Shown here piece by piece: positions 1 through 8,850 of a stretch of 64,000 bases of DNA (position 1 is its first letter; each line of letters starts with the position of its first letter). Origin of the DNA: Rhizobium sp. AC27/96. Its GTDB lineage: Bacteria; Pseudomonadota; Alphaproteobacteria; Rhizobiales; Rhizobiaceae. The stretch is taken from NCBI RefSeq assembly GCF_001692325.1, contig NZ_LXKN01000018.1:620001-684000 (forward strand), read 5' to 3'. The position numbers and the translations under genes are program-made. The notes under the pieces are model-generated. The model saw nothing but the letters and a program-made list of their open reading frames with translations. It made no database searches and had not been told where the DNA came from.

Positions 1-194
1 TAGCGGTCCGTGGTGAAGCTCTGGCCGATCAGGCTGGAGCCGATGACCTTCCCATCCTTCTCCACCAGGCTGCCATTGGCCTGATGGGGGAAGAGAGCCT
101 GGGCAACACCTGTCATGGCGAGCGGATAGGCAAGGCCAGTCAGAACGGTCGTGGCGACGATCATGACGATGGCGGGTCTGATTTGTTTCAGCAT
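1..194 (-). CDS. kdpC: Potassium-transporting ATPase subunit C, N-terminal part (cut by window edge)
   Basis: KdpC is the small periplasm-facing subunit of the P-type K+ pump KdpFABC, held by one N-terminal membrane helix. The 64 visible codons start at 194 with [20 protein letters not shown], a typical KdpC anchor, and continue into the conserved GSSLIGQSF segment before the window ends. It starts 11 nt after the kdpB stop and is the last visible gene of the kdp operon. The rest, and any kdpDE sensor pair, would lie to the left of the window. The start has a plausible ribosome binding site (GGAGAT). Confidence 0.93.
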   Translation of the reverse strand, partial: MLKQIRPAIVMIVATTVLTGLAYPLAMTGVAQALFPHQANGSLVEKDGKVIGSSLIGQSFTTDR

Positions 195-205
195 GGGAAA
201 TCTCC

Positions 206-2293
206 TTAGACCAGGCCAATGGCGGTAATCGCCATATCGATGGCCTTGATGCCGATGAAGGGTACGATGATGCCGCCAAGGCCGTAGATCAGCAGGTTAC
301 GGCTGAGCAGCGCGCCGGCACCGATCGGGCGATAACGAACGCCCTTCAGCGACAGCGGGATCAAAGCAACAATGATCAGGGCGTTGAAGATGATCGCGGA
401 AAGGATGGCGCTCTGCGGCGTGGCGAGCCCCATGATGTTCAGCGTCTTCAGCTGTGGATAGAAGGCAATGAACATTGCCGGGATGATGGCGAAATACTTC
501 GCGATATCATTGGCGATCGAGAAGGTGGTAAGCGCGCCGCGGGTCATCAGCAACTGCTTGCCGATTTCGACGATCTCGATCAGCTTCGTCGGGTCGCTGT
601 CGAGGTCGACCATGTTGCCGGCCTCGCGGGCGGCCACGGTGCCGGTGTTCATGGCGACGCCGACGTCGGCCTGGGCTAGCGCCGGGGCGTCGTTGGTGCC
701 GTCACCGCACATGGCGACGAGCTTGCCCTTGGCCTGCTCTTCGCGCATCAGCGCCAGCTTCATTTCCGGAGTTGCCTGGGCGAGGAAATCGTCCACCCCG
801 GCTTCGGCGGCGATAGCAGCAGCCGTGAGCGGATTGTCACCCGTGATCATTACCGTGCGGATACCCATGCGGCGCAATTCGGCAAAGCGTTCGCGGATGC
901 CACCCTTGATGATGTCCTTGAGGTGGATGACACCGAGCAGGCGGCCGTCTCGGGCAACAGCAAGCGGCGTGCCGCCGGCCTTGGCGATCTCGTCGGCAAT
1001 CCCCTGCAGTTCGCGAAGCGTCTCGCTGGTGGTACGCGAGATGACAGCGGTGCCATCGCTGCCGCTATTGGCAGCACCGTCCACATAGGCAAGAACCGCA
1101 TCGACAGCGCCCTTACGGATCGACGAGCCCTCGAGATCGACACCGCTCATGCGGGTCTGGGCAGTGAAGGGCACGAAGGTGGCCTTGAGGCTCGTCATGT
1201 CGCGACCACGGATGGCATACTTCTCCTTGGCAAGCACGACGATGGAGCGCCCTTCCGGCGTTTCGTCGGCAAGCGAGGCGAGCTGGGCAGCATCGGCCAG
1301 ATCCTGCTCGCTGACACCCCGAACCGGGCGGAAGGCGGTAGCCTGACGGTTGCCGAGGGTGATCGTGCCGGTTTTATCGAGCAATAGCGTGTCGACGTCG
1401 CCGGCTGCCTCGACGGCACGGCCCGACATGGCAAGCACATTGAAGCGCACCAGACGGTCCATGCCGGCGATACCGATCGCCGAGAGAAGCGCACCGATTG
1501 TCGTCGGGATCAGCGTCACGAACAGGGCGACGAGCACGACGGTCTGGATCGAGCCGCCGGCATAGGCCGCAAAGCTCGGGATCGTCACCGTGGCAAGCAC
1601 GAAGATCAGCGTCATGCCGGCAAGCAGGATGTTGAGCGCGATCTCGTTCGGCGTCTTCTGACGTTCTGCACCCTCGACCAGTGCGATCATGCGGTCGATG
1701 AAGGTGGAGCCGGCTGCTGCCGTGATGCGCACGCGGATTTCATCCGACAGAACCTGTGTGCCGCCCGTCACGGCCGAACGGTCGCCACCGGATTCACGGA
1801 TCACCGGTGCCGATTCACCCGTGATCGCTGCTTCGTTGACCGAGGCAACGCCTTCGATGACTTCGCCGTCCGACGGGATGATGTCGCCAGCTTCGACCAG
1901 CACGACGTCACCGACCTTGAGGCTGGTGCCCGGCACCATCTTGTAGTCGGCGCGGCTGGTGCCGCTCAGAAGCTTTGCCTGGGTCTCGGTGCGCGATTTG
2001 CGCAGCGAATCCGCCTGCGCCTTGCCACGGCCTTCGGCGACAGCTTCCGCGAAGTTGGCAAACAGCACCGTGAACCACAGCCAGATATTGATCTGCAGGG
2101 AGAAGGCGAGATTGCCGCCGCCGGCGATCAGGTCGCGCAGAAACAGGACGGTCGTCAGTGCCGAAACGACGGCGACCACGAACATGACGGGGTTCTTGGC
2201 AAGCGTGCGCGGGTTCAGCTTTTTGAAAGCAGCGCCGACCGCCGGAACGAGGATGCGAGAATCCAGAATACTCGCTGATTTTAACTGGCTCAT
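206..2293 (-). CDS. kdpB: Potassium-transporting ATPase ATP-binding subunit B
   Basis: KdpB is the P-type ATPase engine of the KdpFABC K+ uptake complex in the inner membrane; it hydrolyses ATP to drive K+ through KdpA. The 695-residue protein has full family length. Visible motifs are the TGES actuator loop at residues 158-161, the phosphorylation motif DKTGT with Asp306, and the hinge motif GDGTNDAP at about 530-537. Membrane segments lie at about 34-52, 66-82, 222-242 and 248-275 and near the C-terminus. It follows the 53-residue ORF at 2341-2502 by 47 nt and precedes kdpC by 11 nt. No key residue is missing. Confidence 0.98.
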   Translation of the reverse strand: MSQLKSASILDSRILVPAVGAAFKKLNPRTLAKNPVMFVVAVVSALTTVLFLRDLIAGGGNLAFSLQINIWLWFTVLFANFAEAVAEGRGKAQADSLRKSRTETQAKLLSGTSRADYKMVPGTSLKVGDVVLVEAGDIIPSDGEVIEGVASVNEAAITGESAPVIRESGGDRSAVTGGTQVLSDEIRVRITAAAGSTFIDRMIALVEGAERQKTPNEIALNILLAGMTLIFVLATVTIPSFAAYAGGSIQTVVLVALFVTLIPTTIGALLSAIGIAGMDRLVRFNVLAMSGRAVEAAGDVDTLLLDKTGTITLGNRQATAFRPVRGVSEQDLADAAQLASLADETPEGRSIVVLAKEKYAIRGRDMTSLKATFVPFTAQTRMSGVDLEGSSIRKGAVDAVLAYVDGAANSGSDGTAVISRTTSETLRELQGIADEIAKAGGTPLAVARDGRLLGVIHLKDIIKGGIRERFAELRRMGIRTVMITGDNPLTAAAIAAEAGVDDFLAQATPEMKLALMREEQAKGKLVAMCGDGTNDAPALAQADVGVAMNTGTVAAREAGNMVDLDSDPTKLIEIVEIGKQLLMTRGALTTFSIANDIAKYFAIIPAMFIAFYPQLKTLNIMGLATPQSAILSAIIFNALIIVALIPLSLKGVRYRPIGAGALLSRNLLIYGLGGIIVPFIGIKAIDMAITAIGLV

Positions 2294-2340
2294 AAGAGGC
2301 TCCAGCGTGAAGAGGAAAACGTCAGATCGGAACGCACCGA

Positions 2341-2502
2341 TCAGCCGATTAGAAATCCGAAGATGACAAGGCCGAGAAACAGGGTGACCATCGCCAACAG
2401 AATGGCGTCGGAAGCACAGGTCGTTCCCGCCGGGCCACGCCCCCTGTCGAAGGGGCGTGGGTCGATGACTTTTCTAAGCTTGCTCAAAAGCGGCTGGCTC
2501 AT
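2341..2502 (-). CDS. Small membrane protein encoded between kdpA and kdpB (53 aa)
   Basis: This short ORF begins [20 protein letters not shown] and ends in a single hydrophobic helix of about 20 residues (about 33-53). It fills the unusually long gap between kdpA and kdpB: its ATG is 12 nt after the kdpA stop and its stop is 47 nt before kdpB. An AAGG ribosome binding site precedes the start. The N-terminus is basic and soluble, so a positive-inside orientation would leave it in the cytoplasm. I do not recognise the family; a kdp accessory peptide, analogous in size to KdpF, is an inference. A 9-bp inverted repeat (2435-2460) lies inside the ORF. Confidence 0.6.
   Translation of the reverse strand: MSQPLLSKLRKVIDPRPFDRGRGPAGTTCASDAILLAMVTLFLGLVIFGFLIG
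2435..2460 (-). other. Inverted repeat inside the kdpA-kdpB spacer ORF
   Basis: CCACGCCCC (2435-2443) and GGGGCGTGG (2452-2460) form a perfect 9-bp stem with an 8-nt loop. In the transcript it would sit between kdpA and kdpB and could lower downstream expression or mark an RNA processing site. There is no T-run, so it is not a classical terminator. Confidence 0.4.
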
Positions 2503-2514
2503 GGCCTTAACCCC

Positions 2515-4218
2515 TTAAAAGGTCTGGCCGGCGATCATTGCCAGGTGGTCGACGATCGGTCCGAGCGCGAGCGCCGGGAAGAAGGTCAAGCCGCCGACGA
2601 TCAGGATCGTACCGACAAGCAGGCCGACGAAGAGCGGACCATCGGTCGGGAAGGTGCCGGCCGAAGCGGGAACGGTCTTCTTGGTGATCAGCGAACCGGC
2701 AATAGCAAGAGCGGGAACGATGACCAGGAAGCGGCCGATCAGCATGACCATGCCGAGGGTGATGTTGTACCAGGGCGTATTGCCGGACAGGCCGCCGAAG
2801 GCCGAGCCGTTGTTTGCCGCAGCCGAGCTGTAGGCGTAGAGGATTTCCGAGAAGCCATGCGGACCGGAATTGCCGACCGAGGCGACTGCCGACGGCAGCA
2901 CGACGGAGATCGCCGTGAAGATCAGCATGCCGAAGGGCAGGCAAAGCACGGCAAGCATTGCCATCTTCACTTCTTTGGCCTCGATCTTCTTGCCGAGATA
3001 TTCCGGCGTGCGTCCAACCATCAGGCCGGCAACGAAGATGGCGATGATGACGAACATCAGGATGCCGTAGAAACCGGCGCCGACGCCGCCGACGATGACT
3101 TCGCCAAGCTGCAGGTTGATGAGCGGGATCAAGCCGCCAATCGCGGTGAAGCTGTCGAGCATGCCGTTGACCGCGCCGCAGGATGCAGCCGTGGTGATGA
3201 CGGCAAACAGTGAGGAGGCGGCGATGCCGAAGCGGACTTCCTTGCCTTCCATGTTGCCGCCCTGCACGCCAAGTGCATGGATCAGCGGATTGCCGGCAGC
3301 CTCGGCCCAATAGGTGACGATCACGCCCGCAATGAACAGAGTGCCCATGGCGGCGAGGATGGCCCAGCCCTGACGCTGGCTGCCGACCATACGGCCGAAG
3401 ACGTTGGTAAGCGCAGCGCCGATGGCGAAGATCGCCAGCATCTGAATGAGGTTGGAGATCGCGTCCGGGTTTTCGAACGGATGTGCGGAGTTGGCGTTGA
3501 AGAAGCCACCGCCATTGGTGCCGAGCATCTTGATGGCAAGCTGCGAGGCAACAGGGCCGACAGCGATGGTCTGCTGTGCGCCTTCAAGCGTCGTCGCGTT
3601 GACATAGGGCCCGAGCGTCTGCGGCACGCCGAGATAGACGAAGGCAATCGTCAGGACGATGCAGATCGGCAGCAGCACGTAGAGCGTCGCTCTGGTCATA
3701 TCGACCCAGAAATTGCCGATCGCCTTGCCCGAGGCGCGCGCAAAGGCGCGGATCAGGGCAATGGCGATGGCAATGCCTGTTGCCGCAGATACGAAATTCT
3801 GCACCGTCAGGCCGGCCATCTGCACGAGATAGGACATCGTGCTTTCACCGCCATAGTTCTGCCAGTTGGTATTGGTGACGAAACTGGTGGCCGTGTTGAA
3901 GGACAATTCCGGCCCAACCGCCGTCATGCCTGCCGGATTATACGGCAAGCCGGCCTGCAGTCGCTGCAGCGCGTAAAGCACGAGGAAGCCGGCGAGGCTG
4001 AACAGAAGCAAGGAGATCGAATAGGTCGTCCAATGCTGCTCTTCGCGCTCGTCCGTGCCGGCGAGACGATAAAGTCCCCGCTCCACCGGGCCGAAGACAT
4101 AAGAGAGAGGTGTGCGCTCGCCGGTAAAGACACGCGTCATATAACCGCCGAGCGGTTTGACGAGTAGGAGAAGGATCCCGATATAAATGAGGATCTGAAG
4201 CCATCCGTTGAGGGTCAT
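2515..4218 (-). CDS. kdpA: Potassium-transporting ATPase potassium-binding subunit A
   Basis: KdpA is the K+-selective channel-like subunit of KdpFABC, built from four membrane-pore-membrane repeats. The 567-residue protein has full family length. The selectivity-filter loops are visible: a stretch beginning [14 protein letters not shown] near residue 235, a SCGAVNGM loop near 345, and a GNSGPHGF segment near 450 followed by NNGSAFGGL. It starts 27 nt after kdpF and ends 12 nt before the small ORF. High hydrophobicity throughout agrees with ten to twelve membrane helices. Confidence 0.97.
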   Translation of the reverse strand: MTLNGWLQILIYIGILLLLVKPLGGYMTRVFTGERTPLSYVFGPVERGLYRLAGTDEREEQHWTTYSISLLLFSLAGFLVLYALQRLQAGLPYNPAGMTAVGPELSFNTATSFVTNTNWQNYGGESTMSYLVQMAGLTVQNFVSAATGIAIAIALIRAFARASGKAIGNFWVDMTRATLYVLLPICIVLTIAFVYLGVPQTLGPYVNATTLEGAQQTIAVGPVASQLAIKMLGTNGGGFFNANSAHPFENPDAISNLIQMLAIFAIGAALTNVFGRMVGSQRQGWAILAAMGTLFIAGVIVTYWAEAAGNPLIHALGVQGGNMEGKEVRFGIAASSLFAVITTAASCGAVNGMLDSFTAIGGLIPLINLQLGEVIVGGVGAGFYGILMFVIIAIFVAGLMVGRTPEYLGKKIEAKEVKMAMLAVLCLPFGMLIFTAISVVLPSAVASVGNSGPHGFSEILYAYSSAAANNGSAFGGLSGNTPWYNITLGMVMLIGRFLVIVPALAIAGSLITKKTVPASAGTFPTDGPLFVGLLVGTILIVGGLTFFPALALGPIVDHLAMIAGQTF

Positions 4219-4245
4219 GGAAGTAACTTTCCCTATCCAGCGCTG

Positions 4246-4335
4246 TTAGAAGCGCTCGGGGCGAATGAGAGCGTAGATCAGATAAGCGGTGAGAAATAGC
4301 GTCACGCCGCCACCGAGGATGTAATCGAGAAGCAT
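4246..4335 (-). CDS. kdpF: Potassium-transporting ATPase small subunit F (29 aa)
   Basis: KdpF is a single-helix peptide that stabilises the KdpFABC complex. The 29 codons begin MLLDYILGGGVTLFL and end LIRPERF, one transmembrane helix followed by the positively charged RPERF tail usual for KdpF. It lies 27 nt upstream of kdpA and 14 nt after the stop of the preceding small ORF, with a GGAGAG ribosome binding site. It is often missed by gene callers because of its size. Confidence 0.9.
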   Translation of the reverse strand: MLLDYILGGGVTLFLTAYLIYALIRPERF

Positions 4336-4349
4336 TGCCGTCTCTCCGA

Positions 4350-4433
4350 CTAAAGGCTGTCGCAGGCCTTGGTGTAAGCGACACAAATGAGAAAGAATAA
4401 AACGCCGATCCCGATAAGAATGATGTCCATCAT
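4350..4433 (-). CDS. 27-residue membrane peptide, first ORF of the kdp operon
   Basis: The ORF reads MMDIILIGIGVLFFLICVAY followed by a short polar tail TKACDSL: one hydrophobic helix of about 20 residues. It ends 14 nt before kdpF and is the first reading frame after the presumed kdp promoter. Similar peptides of the form hydrophobic helix plus (K/R)xC(D/E)xL precede kdpF in other proteobacteria as far as I recall, usually unnamed. It may be a leader or accessory peptide of the pump. No function is established. Confidence 0.6.
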   Translation of the reverse strand: MMDIILIGIGVLFFLICVAYTKACDSL

Positions 4434-4975
4434 CGATCGCATTCCTTGCTTGTTATTGTTGACTGCAGAAGCGATGGGAGCGCTCCGGATGAGAAGCACC
4501 TCTTTTCATTCTGCCGAGGGAGAAGACCCACTTTGCGTGTATCTTCGCCATACTATATGCAGCCGAACCGCATTAACGTTCGAGACGGCGGGATGAAGGA
4601 AGATATAAAAATCTTATAAATGCCGATGCTGCTGACGGCGGCTCGTATGCATGCCAACACGCTGATCCGACGCCCGTCAGCGTTGCCAAATTCACCCGAA
4701 GAATCAGGCATGCTCCGCAAGTGCGCAGGCGCTATTTCATTGAATTTCCTTGGTCATCTTCCCAAAACGCCACGGTCGAGCAAGTGATGTCGACCACCCT
4801 CAATGATTGCACGATACCATATGCGTCAATGCTAACATAGCTGGAATCAATGTGATGACATATAAGGCCGTATGTATCGCGCTTGATGCCGCATCCTGCC
4901 GATGATCTAGTCCGAGACGAGATGGGTTGCGCCTCTCATAGACATTCGACCGCCAAACAAAAGAAATGCGAGCCA
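4434..4975. other. Intergenic region between the kdp operon and a LacI-type gene
   Basis: About 540 bases with no convincing gene, apart from a possible 31-codon N-terminal extension of the LacI gene from 4883. It must contain the divergent promoters of kdp (-) and the LacI-type regulator (+). The part from 4595 to 4625 is A/T rich and holds the KdpE-like site listed separately. The stretch 4640-4880 shows no ORF, strong hairpin or repeat that I can support. Confidence 0.6.
4604..4620 (-). promoter_or_regulatory. KdpE-like binding site upstream of the kdp operon
   Basis: On the minus strand the 17-mer reads TTTATAAGATTTTTATA. It matches the E. coli KdpE site as I remember it (TTTATACTTTTTTTACA) at 13 of 17 positions. 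It lies about 170 nt upstream of the first small ORF, leaving room for a promoter and leader. This suggests that a KdpDE-type system, not seen in the window, controls the operon. Confidence 0.5.
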
Positions 4976-5995
4976 GTGACGACCAGCATCAGACATATCG
5001 CCAAACTCGCAGGAACATCGGTGTCTTCGGTCTCGCGCGTCCTCAACAATAGTGGTTATGCCTCCCCCGAACTCCGCGAGCGCGTCGAGGCGGCCATCCG
5101 CGCGCTGAATTACACACCCAGCAAGGATGCCCGCATGCTGCGCGGCGCGCCGAGCCGGATGATCGGGCTCATGCTGCCGTCGATCGACGTACCGTTTTTC
5201 GGCATACTGGCTCATACCATCGAGCAGGAACTGTTCCAGCGCGGCTATCAGACGCTGATCTGCAGCACTGCGGAAAACATGGAACACGAGGCGCGCTACA
5301 TTTCCATGCTGCTGTCCCAGCGCGTCGATGGCGTTATCGTCGCTAGCGCCTTTGGCAGCATCGAGCACTTCGCGGTCTTTCGCGATGCCGATATTCCGAT
5401 CGTCGCCATCGATCGTGAACTGAACGGCATCGCCGACGATGCCATCATGGCCGATCACGAGGAGGGTGGACGGCTGATGGCGCGCCATCTGCTTGGCCTT
5501 GGCCATCGTTCGATTGCCATCGTCGGCGCACCGTCACATAGTCAGCCCGTCCAGCTTCGCCTCCGAGGCATTACGGCCGAAATGGCCGAGAGCGGGATCT
5601 CGCCCGCAGCCGTTGGCATGGCGGACGAACATAGCTTTTCGGCGGCCTATGGGCTCGCGACCGAGGTTCTTGCCTCCAAACCTGATATCACCGCCATCAT
5701 CGGCACATCGGATATTTCGGCCATCGCCGTCATTCATGCGGTCCAGGATCGCGGCTTCTCCGTGCCGCGCGACTATTCGGTGATCGGCTTCGATGACCTG
5801 CCCGAGACCGCCTATGTATTTCCCCGGCTGACGACCGTGGCGCAGCCGATCCGCGAAGTCGGCCAGCAAGCTACCCGGCGGTTGGAAGCCTTGATCAGGG
5901 ATCACCAGATGGGGCATAAGCCGGCGCCCGGCGCCATCGTCAGGGTACCTGTCGCCTTGATCGAGCGTGATTCAACCGGACCTGTCCGCAGCTGA
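4976..5995 (+). CDS. LacI-family transcriptional regulator of the adjacent sugar cluster
   Basis: A 339-residue LacI/GalR repressor. The N-terminal helix-turn-helix reads SIRHIAKLAGTSVSSVSRVL, followed by the hinge helix (SKDARMLRG) and a periplasmic-binding-protein-like sugar domain from about residue 60, with typical strands such as MIGLMLPSIDVPFF and a VIGFDD(L) motif near residue 260. I chose the GTG at 4976 because LacI proteins start at the HTH; an upstream in-frame TTG/ATG at 4883/4886 would add 31 residues unlike the family. It converges with the five-gene operon, its stop lying 11 nt from the dehydrogenase stop. It is the likely owner of the operators at 10866 and 10921. Confidence 0.85.
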   Translation: MTTSIRHIAKLAGTSVSSVSRVLNNSGYASPELRERVEAAIRALNYTPSKDARMLRGAPSRMIGLMLPSIDVPFFGILAHTIEQELFQRGYQTLICSTAENMEHEARYISMLLSQRVDGVIVASAFGSIEHFAVFRDADIPIVAIDRELNGIADDAIMADHEEGGRLMARHLLGLGHRSIAIVGAPSHSQPVQLRLRGITAEMAESGISPAAVGMADEHSFSAAYGLATEVLASKPDITAIIGTSDISAIAVIHAVQDRGFSVPRDYSVIGFDDLPETAYVFPRLTTVAQPIREVGQQATRRLEALIRDHQMGHKPAPGAIVRVPVALIERDSTGPVRS

Positions 5996-6006
5996 TGCGG
6001 GCAAGC

Positions 6007-7017
6007 TCAGGGCCGTACTATGACCTTGATTTCACCGGGTAGCGGCGCGCTGCCGACCACTTCGGCAACATCTTCGAGAGCGATGGTCTTCGTTACCAGC
6101 GAATCCAGCTCCAACGCCCCGCTCGCCACCATTGCCGCAGCGCGCGCATGCGTGAACGGGTTGAGATAGGCGGGCCTGATTTCGACTTCGTTGACAAGCA
6201 GATCGAAAGGCAGAACGGGCACTTCAAGCCCCGCTGGCGTCACGCCGAACAGGACGAACGTGCCACCCCGCCGCAGCATCTTCACGCCCGTCTGCAACGT
6301 CTCGGGGACCCCGGCACACTCGATGACGATATCGGCACCACCTTGGGTCACCTCTCGCGTCAAAGCCACCGTGTCGGAACCCGTCGGATCAAACGCATGT
6401 GTGGCGCCCAGGCGCAACGCGGCTTCGCGCCGCGACAGCTGCCGCGTGATCAGGATCACCTGCCCGGCACCGGCCTGACGCGCCAATTGAACCATCAGCA
6501 GCCCGATGACGCCGCCGCCGAGGATAGCGACACTATCTCCCGGGCTGATCCCAGCCTTGTCCATGGCATGAATGCAGCAGGCCAAAGGCTCGCAGAAGGC
6601 ACCGTGGACGGGATCGAGATCGGAAGGCAGGATGAATGCCTGGCCACACGGCACCGCGACGTACTCGGCAAAGCCACCGTCCCGCGTCACTCCGATAGCA
6701 TTCAAATTCGCGCAAAGGTTCGGTCGTCCGCGTCGGCAGGCCGGGCAGGTGCCGCAGGCAATATTCGGGTCGATCGTGACGAGCTCGCCACCGGCAAAGG
6801 ACGTGACGCCGTCACCAATATCCTCGACGAGACCGCAGAATTCGTGGCCGAGGGTCACCGGGATTGCTGTCGGATACTCCCCCTTGAACATGTGGCGATC
6901 CGAGCCGCAAATGCCGGCTACCAGCACCCGGATTATGAGTTCACCCCGCCCGGCGCTCGGCCGCTCAACGCTGCGCATGGCCATGGTCCTGGTGGATTCC
7001 AATCGTACTGCCCTCAT
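6007..7017 (-). CDS. Zinc-dependent medium-chain alcohol/polyol dehydrogenase
   Basis: A 336-residue MDR-family dehydrogenase of the sorbitol/threonine dehydrogenase type, expected to oxidise a polyol or sugar alcohol with NAD(P). Catalytic-zinc ligands are Cys37 (GICGSD) and His58 in GHEFCG; the structural-zinc cysteines are Cys88, Cys91, Cys94 and Cys102. The Rossmann motif GGGVIGL is near residue 167. It is the last gene of the five-gene operon, 103 nt after the kinase, with a strong GGAGGAG ribosome binding site. Substrate is unknown; the neighbours suggest a ketose or polyol entering the same route. Confidence 0.88.
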   Translation of the reverse strand: MRAVRLESTRTMAMRSVERPSAGRGELIIRVLVAGICGSDRHMFKGEYPTAIPVTLGHEFCGLVEDIGDGVTSFAGGELVTIDPNIACGTCPACRRGRPNLCANLNAIGVTRDGGFAEYVAVPCGQAFILPSDLDPVHGAFCEPLACCIHAMDKAGISPGDSVAILGGGVIGLLMVQLARQAGAGQVILITRQLSRREAALRLGATHAFDPTGSDTVALTREVTQGGADIVIECAGVPETLQTGVKMLRRGGTFVLFGVTPAGLEVPVLPFDLLVNEVEIRPAYLNPFTHARAAAMVASGALELDSLVTKTIALEDVAEVVGSAPLPGEIKVIVRP

Positions 7018-7120
7018 TCTCCTCCTCCGGACATAAGGTTATGTCGACGCATGCGGCAGCACCGCTCCCCGCGGCACTGTAGCATTGAATGATGCCTGGT
7101 AACGCCTTCAAACCGAGCCG

Positions 7121-8179
7121 CTAGTCATATTCTGGATGCATCTCCTTCACATCCGACAGGAGAGCCGACATGTGGGGAACGCCATCTGTCGCGGTTGCCC
7201 CGCCAAGGCAGCGGGCAGCGGCGGCATGCGCGACAGCGCAAATTCTCTCGACCGGCCAATTCTCATGCAGGCCATAGAGCACGGCGGCACAGAAGGCATC
7301 GCCGGCACCCACCGTACTGACGATCTCGGTTGGATCGACCGGCCTTGAGCGTGTGACCACAGGCGCGGCACCGGGCGTAAACCAGAAGCAGATCTCCGGC
7401 GCATGAATGATCGCCCCTTTGGCAACGCCTGCCGCCAGCAAACGCTCACCGGCCGTCAAAAGACCAGCCTCGATCAAGTTCCCGTTTGCATCGCGAACGG
7501 TCACGCCAGTTGCCCGCCCCGCCTCGATCTCATTGATGATCAGGAAATCACAATAGGGCAGCGAAGCGCCGACTTTCGCCGCAAACTCCGGCTCCTCGCT
7601 CGATACGAAATCCACGCAGGTGGTCAGACCGGCGTTGCGGGCCGCCTCTAAAAGGCGCGAGGCTCCCGACCGGCCATCAGCATCGATCCCGTCAAGGCCG
7701 GGCAGCAACATCAGATAGCCGAGATAGAAAAGCCGGTAGCCCGCCTCCGCGAAAACCGCTGGTGAAATGAGCGTATCCGTCACGGCATCATTGGCGCCGC
7801 CATGATAGAAGAAGGTGCGATTTTGGCCCGGCACATTCATGACATGGGTATGGGCCGTCGCCCGCCCGGAAAGCACCTGCAAACCGCCGATATCGATGCC
7901 GGCATCCACAAGGCGCGTCTTGACGATCTCCCCGTCGATGTCAGCACCGATGCATCCGGCTGCCGCCAACCCGCCGGGAAAGCCGAGCGAAGCCAAGTCG
8001 GCCACGACGTTGGCAGCGCCGCCGCCGACACCGACATCCTGATGGACGATATGGGCAAGATTGCCCTGCTCGGGCCAGTAGGACAGCGTGTGAACGCGGT
8101 CGACTATGAAGTTTCCCGCGCAAACAATGCCTCCCCGGCTCTGCTTTTCGCTGTCGCGAACCTCCTCCCCGGTTCGCAT
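7121..8179 (-). CDS. PfkB-family carbohydrate kinase
   Basis: A 352-residue ribokinase-like sugar kinase. The N-terminal segment IVCAGNFIVDRVH and the GVGGGAANVVADLASLG loop are the sugar-binding signature; the C-terminal TVGAGDAFCAA carries the catalytic aspartate and anion hole. I chose the ATG at 8179, whose A overlaps the preceding TGA stop (TGATG) and which has an AGGTGG site; a GTG at 8200 would add seven residues. It likely phosphorylates the ketose made by the lyxose-isomerase-like protein so that the aldolase can cleave it. Substrate unproven. Confidence 0.88.
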   Translation of the reverse strand: MRTGEEVRDSEKQSRGGIVCAGNFIVDRVHTLSYWPEQGNLAHIVHQDVGVGGGAANVVADLASLGFPGGLAAAGCIGADIDGEIVKTRLVDAGIDIGGLQVLSGRATAHTHVMNVPGQNRTFFYHGGANDAVTDTLISPAVFAEAGYRLFYLGYLMLLPGLDGIDADGRSGASRLLEAARNAGLTTCVDFVSSEEPEFAAKVGASLPYCDFLIINEIEAGRATGVTVRDANGNLIEAGLLTAGERLLAAGVAKGAIIHAPEICFWFTPGAAPVVTRSRPVDPTEIVSTVGAGDAFCAAVLYGLHENWPVERICAVAHAAAARCLGGATATDGVPHMSALLSDVKEMHPEYD

Positions 8180-8850
8180 CAGCCACCTGCCTCGTTCCAC
8201 AAAGGCCTGAGCGGCGGCTCGTCTTCCTCGATCGCGGCGAAACGCCCGATCGGCTCCAGAAAATAATTATCGCTATTGTCGTCGTTGACCTGGCTGACCT
8301 CGCCGACGAAGACCGGCCCGCCACCCTTTCGACCATAGAAGCGATGGTAGAGCCCTGTGTGGATCGTCACGCTCTGACCTGGCGACAGAACCAGGGGCTC
8401 CCATGCGGCGAGCCTGCGCGGCAATCCGTCCACGGGGACGGTTATATCGTCATTCAGCACCTTGCCATCGGCGTCGGTTGCTGCAAACTCGATGACGAGA
8501 TCGCCGCCGGCGCGATTGATGATGTCTTCCATCTTTGCGGCATGGCGATGGGTCGGCGTTACCTGCCCTTCCTCGACGAACAGCAGCTTCTCGGCATAGG
8601 TGCGCTCGCCCTCGACACCGACGATGCCGTTGCGAAGACAAAACAGCACGAGGCCGCATTCGGCGAACCCGCCCGAGCCGAAGTCCGTCACGTCCCAGCC
8701 GAGCTGATGGGTGCGCAGGTAGCTCGCCGCCTGCGGATTGGCGGCAAAATCCGCCGCATTCCAATATCCCCATTCCGGCAGCGCCCACCGCCAGTGCTCA
8801 AGCGTCTTGGTTGCCCGCCGCAACGCCGCGTTGATCTCGGATCGCTTCAT
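8179..8850 (-). CDS. D-lyxose ketol-isomerase family cupin (sugar isomerase)
   Basis: A 223-residue single-cupin protein of the E. coli D-lyxose isomerase (YdaE/Z5688) type, which interconverts aldoses such as lyxose or mannose with the ketose using a divalent metal. The metal ligands are in place: His101 and His103 in THRHAAKMED, Glu108, and His169 in LYHRFYG. It overlaps the upstream oxidoreductase by ATGA (8847-8850) and the kinase by one base, so the three are translationally coupled. In the cluster it would provide the aldose-ketose step before phosphorylation. The true sugar could be another pentose, hexose or a modified sugar. Confidence 0.87.
   Translation of the reverse strand: MKRSEINAALRRATKTLEHWRWALPEWGYWNAADFAANPQAASYLRTHQLGWDVTDFGSGGFAECGLVLFCLRNGIVGVEGERTYAEKLLFVEEGQVTPTHRHAAKMEDIINRAGGDLVIEFAATDADGKVLNDDITVPVDGLPRRLAAWEPLVLSPGQSVTIHTGLYHRFYGRKGGGPVFVGEVSQVNDDNSDNYFLEPIGRFAAIEEDEPPLRPLWNEAGG

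Noticed and set aside
4387..4596. 69-codon plus-strand frame upstream of the kdp operon
   Set aside because: It overlaps the 27-residue kdp leader ORF and the promoter region, has no ribosome binding site and no protein-like hydrophobic or charge pattern.
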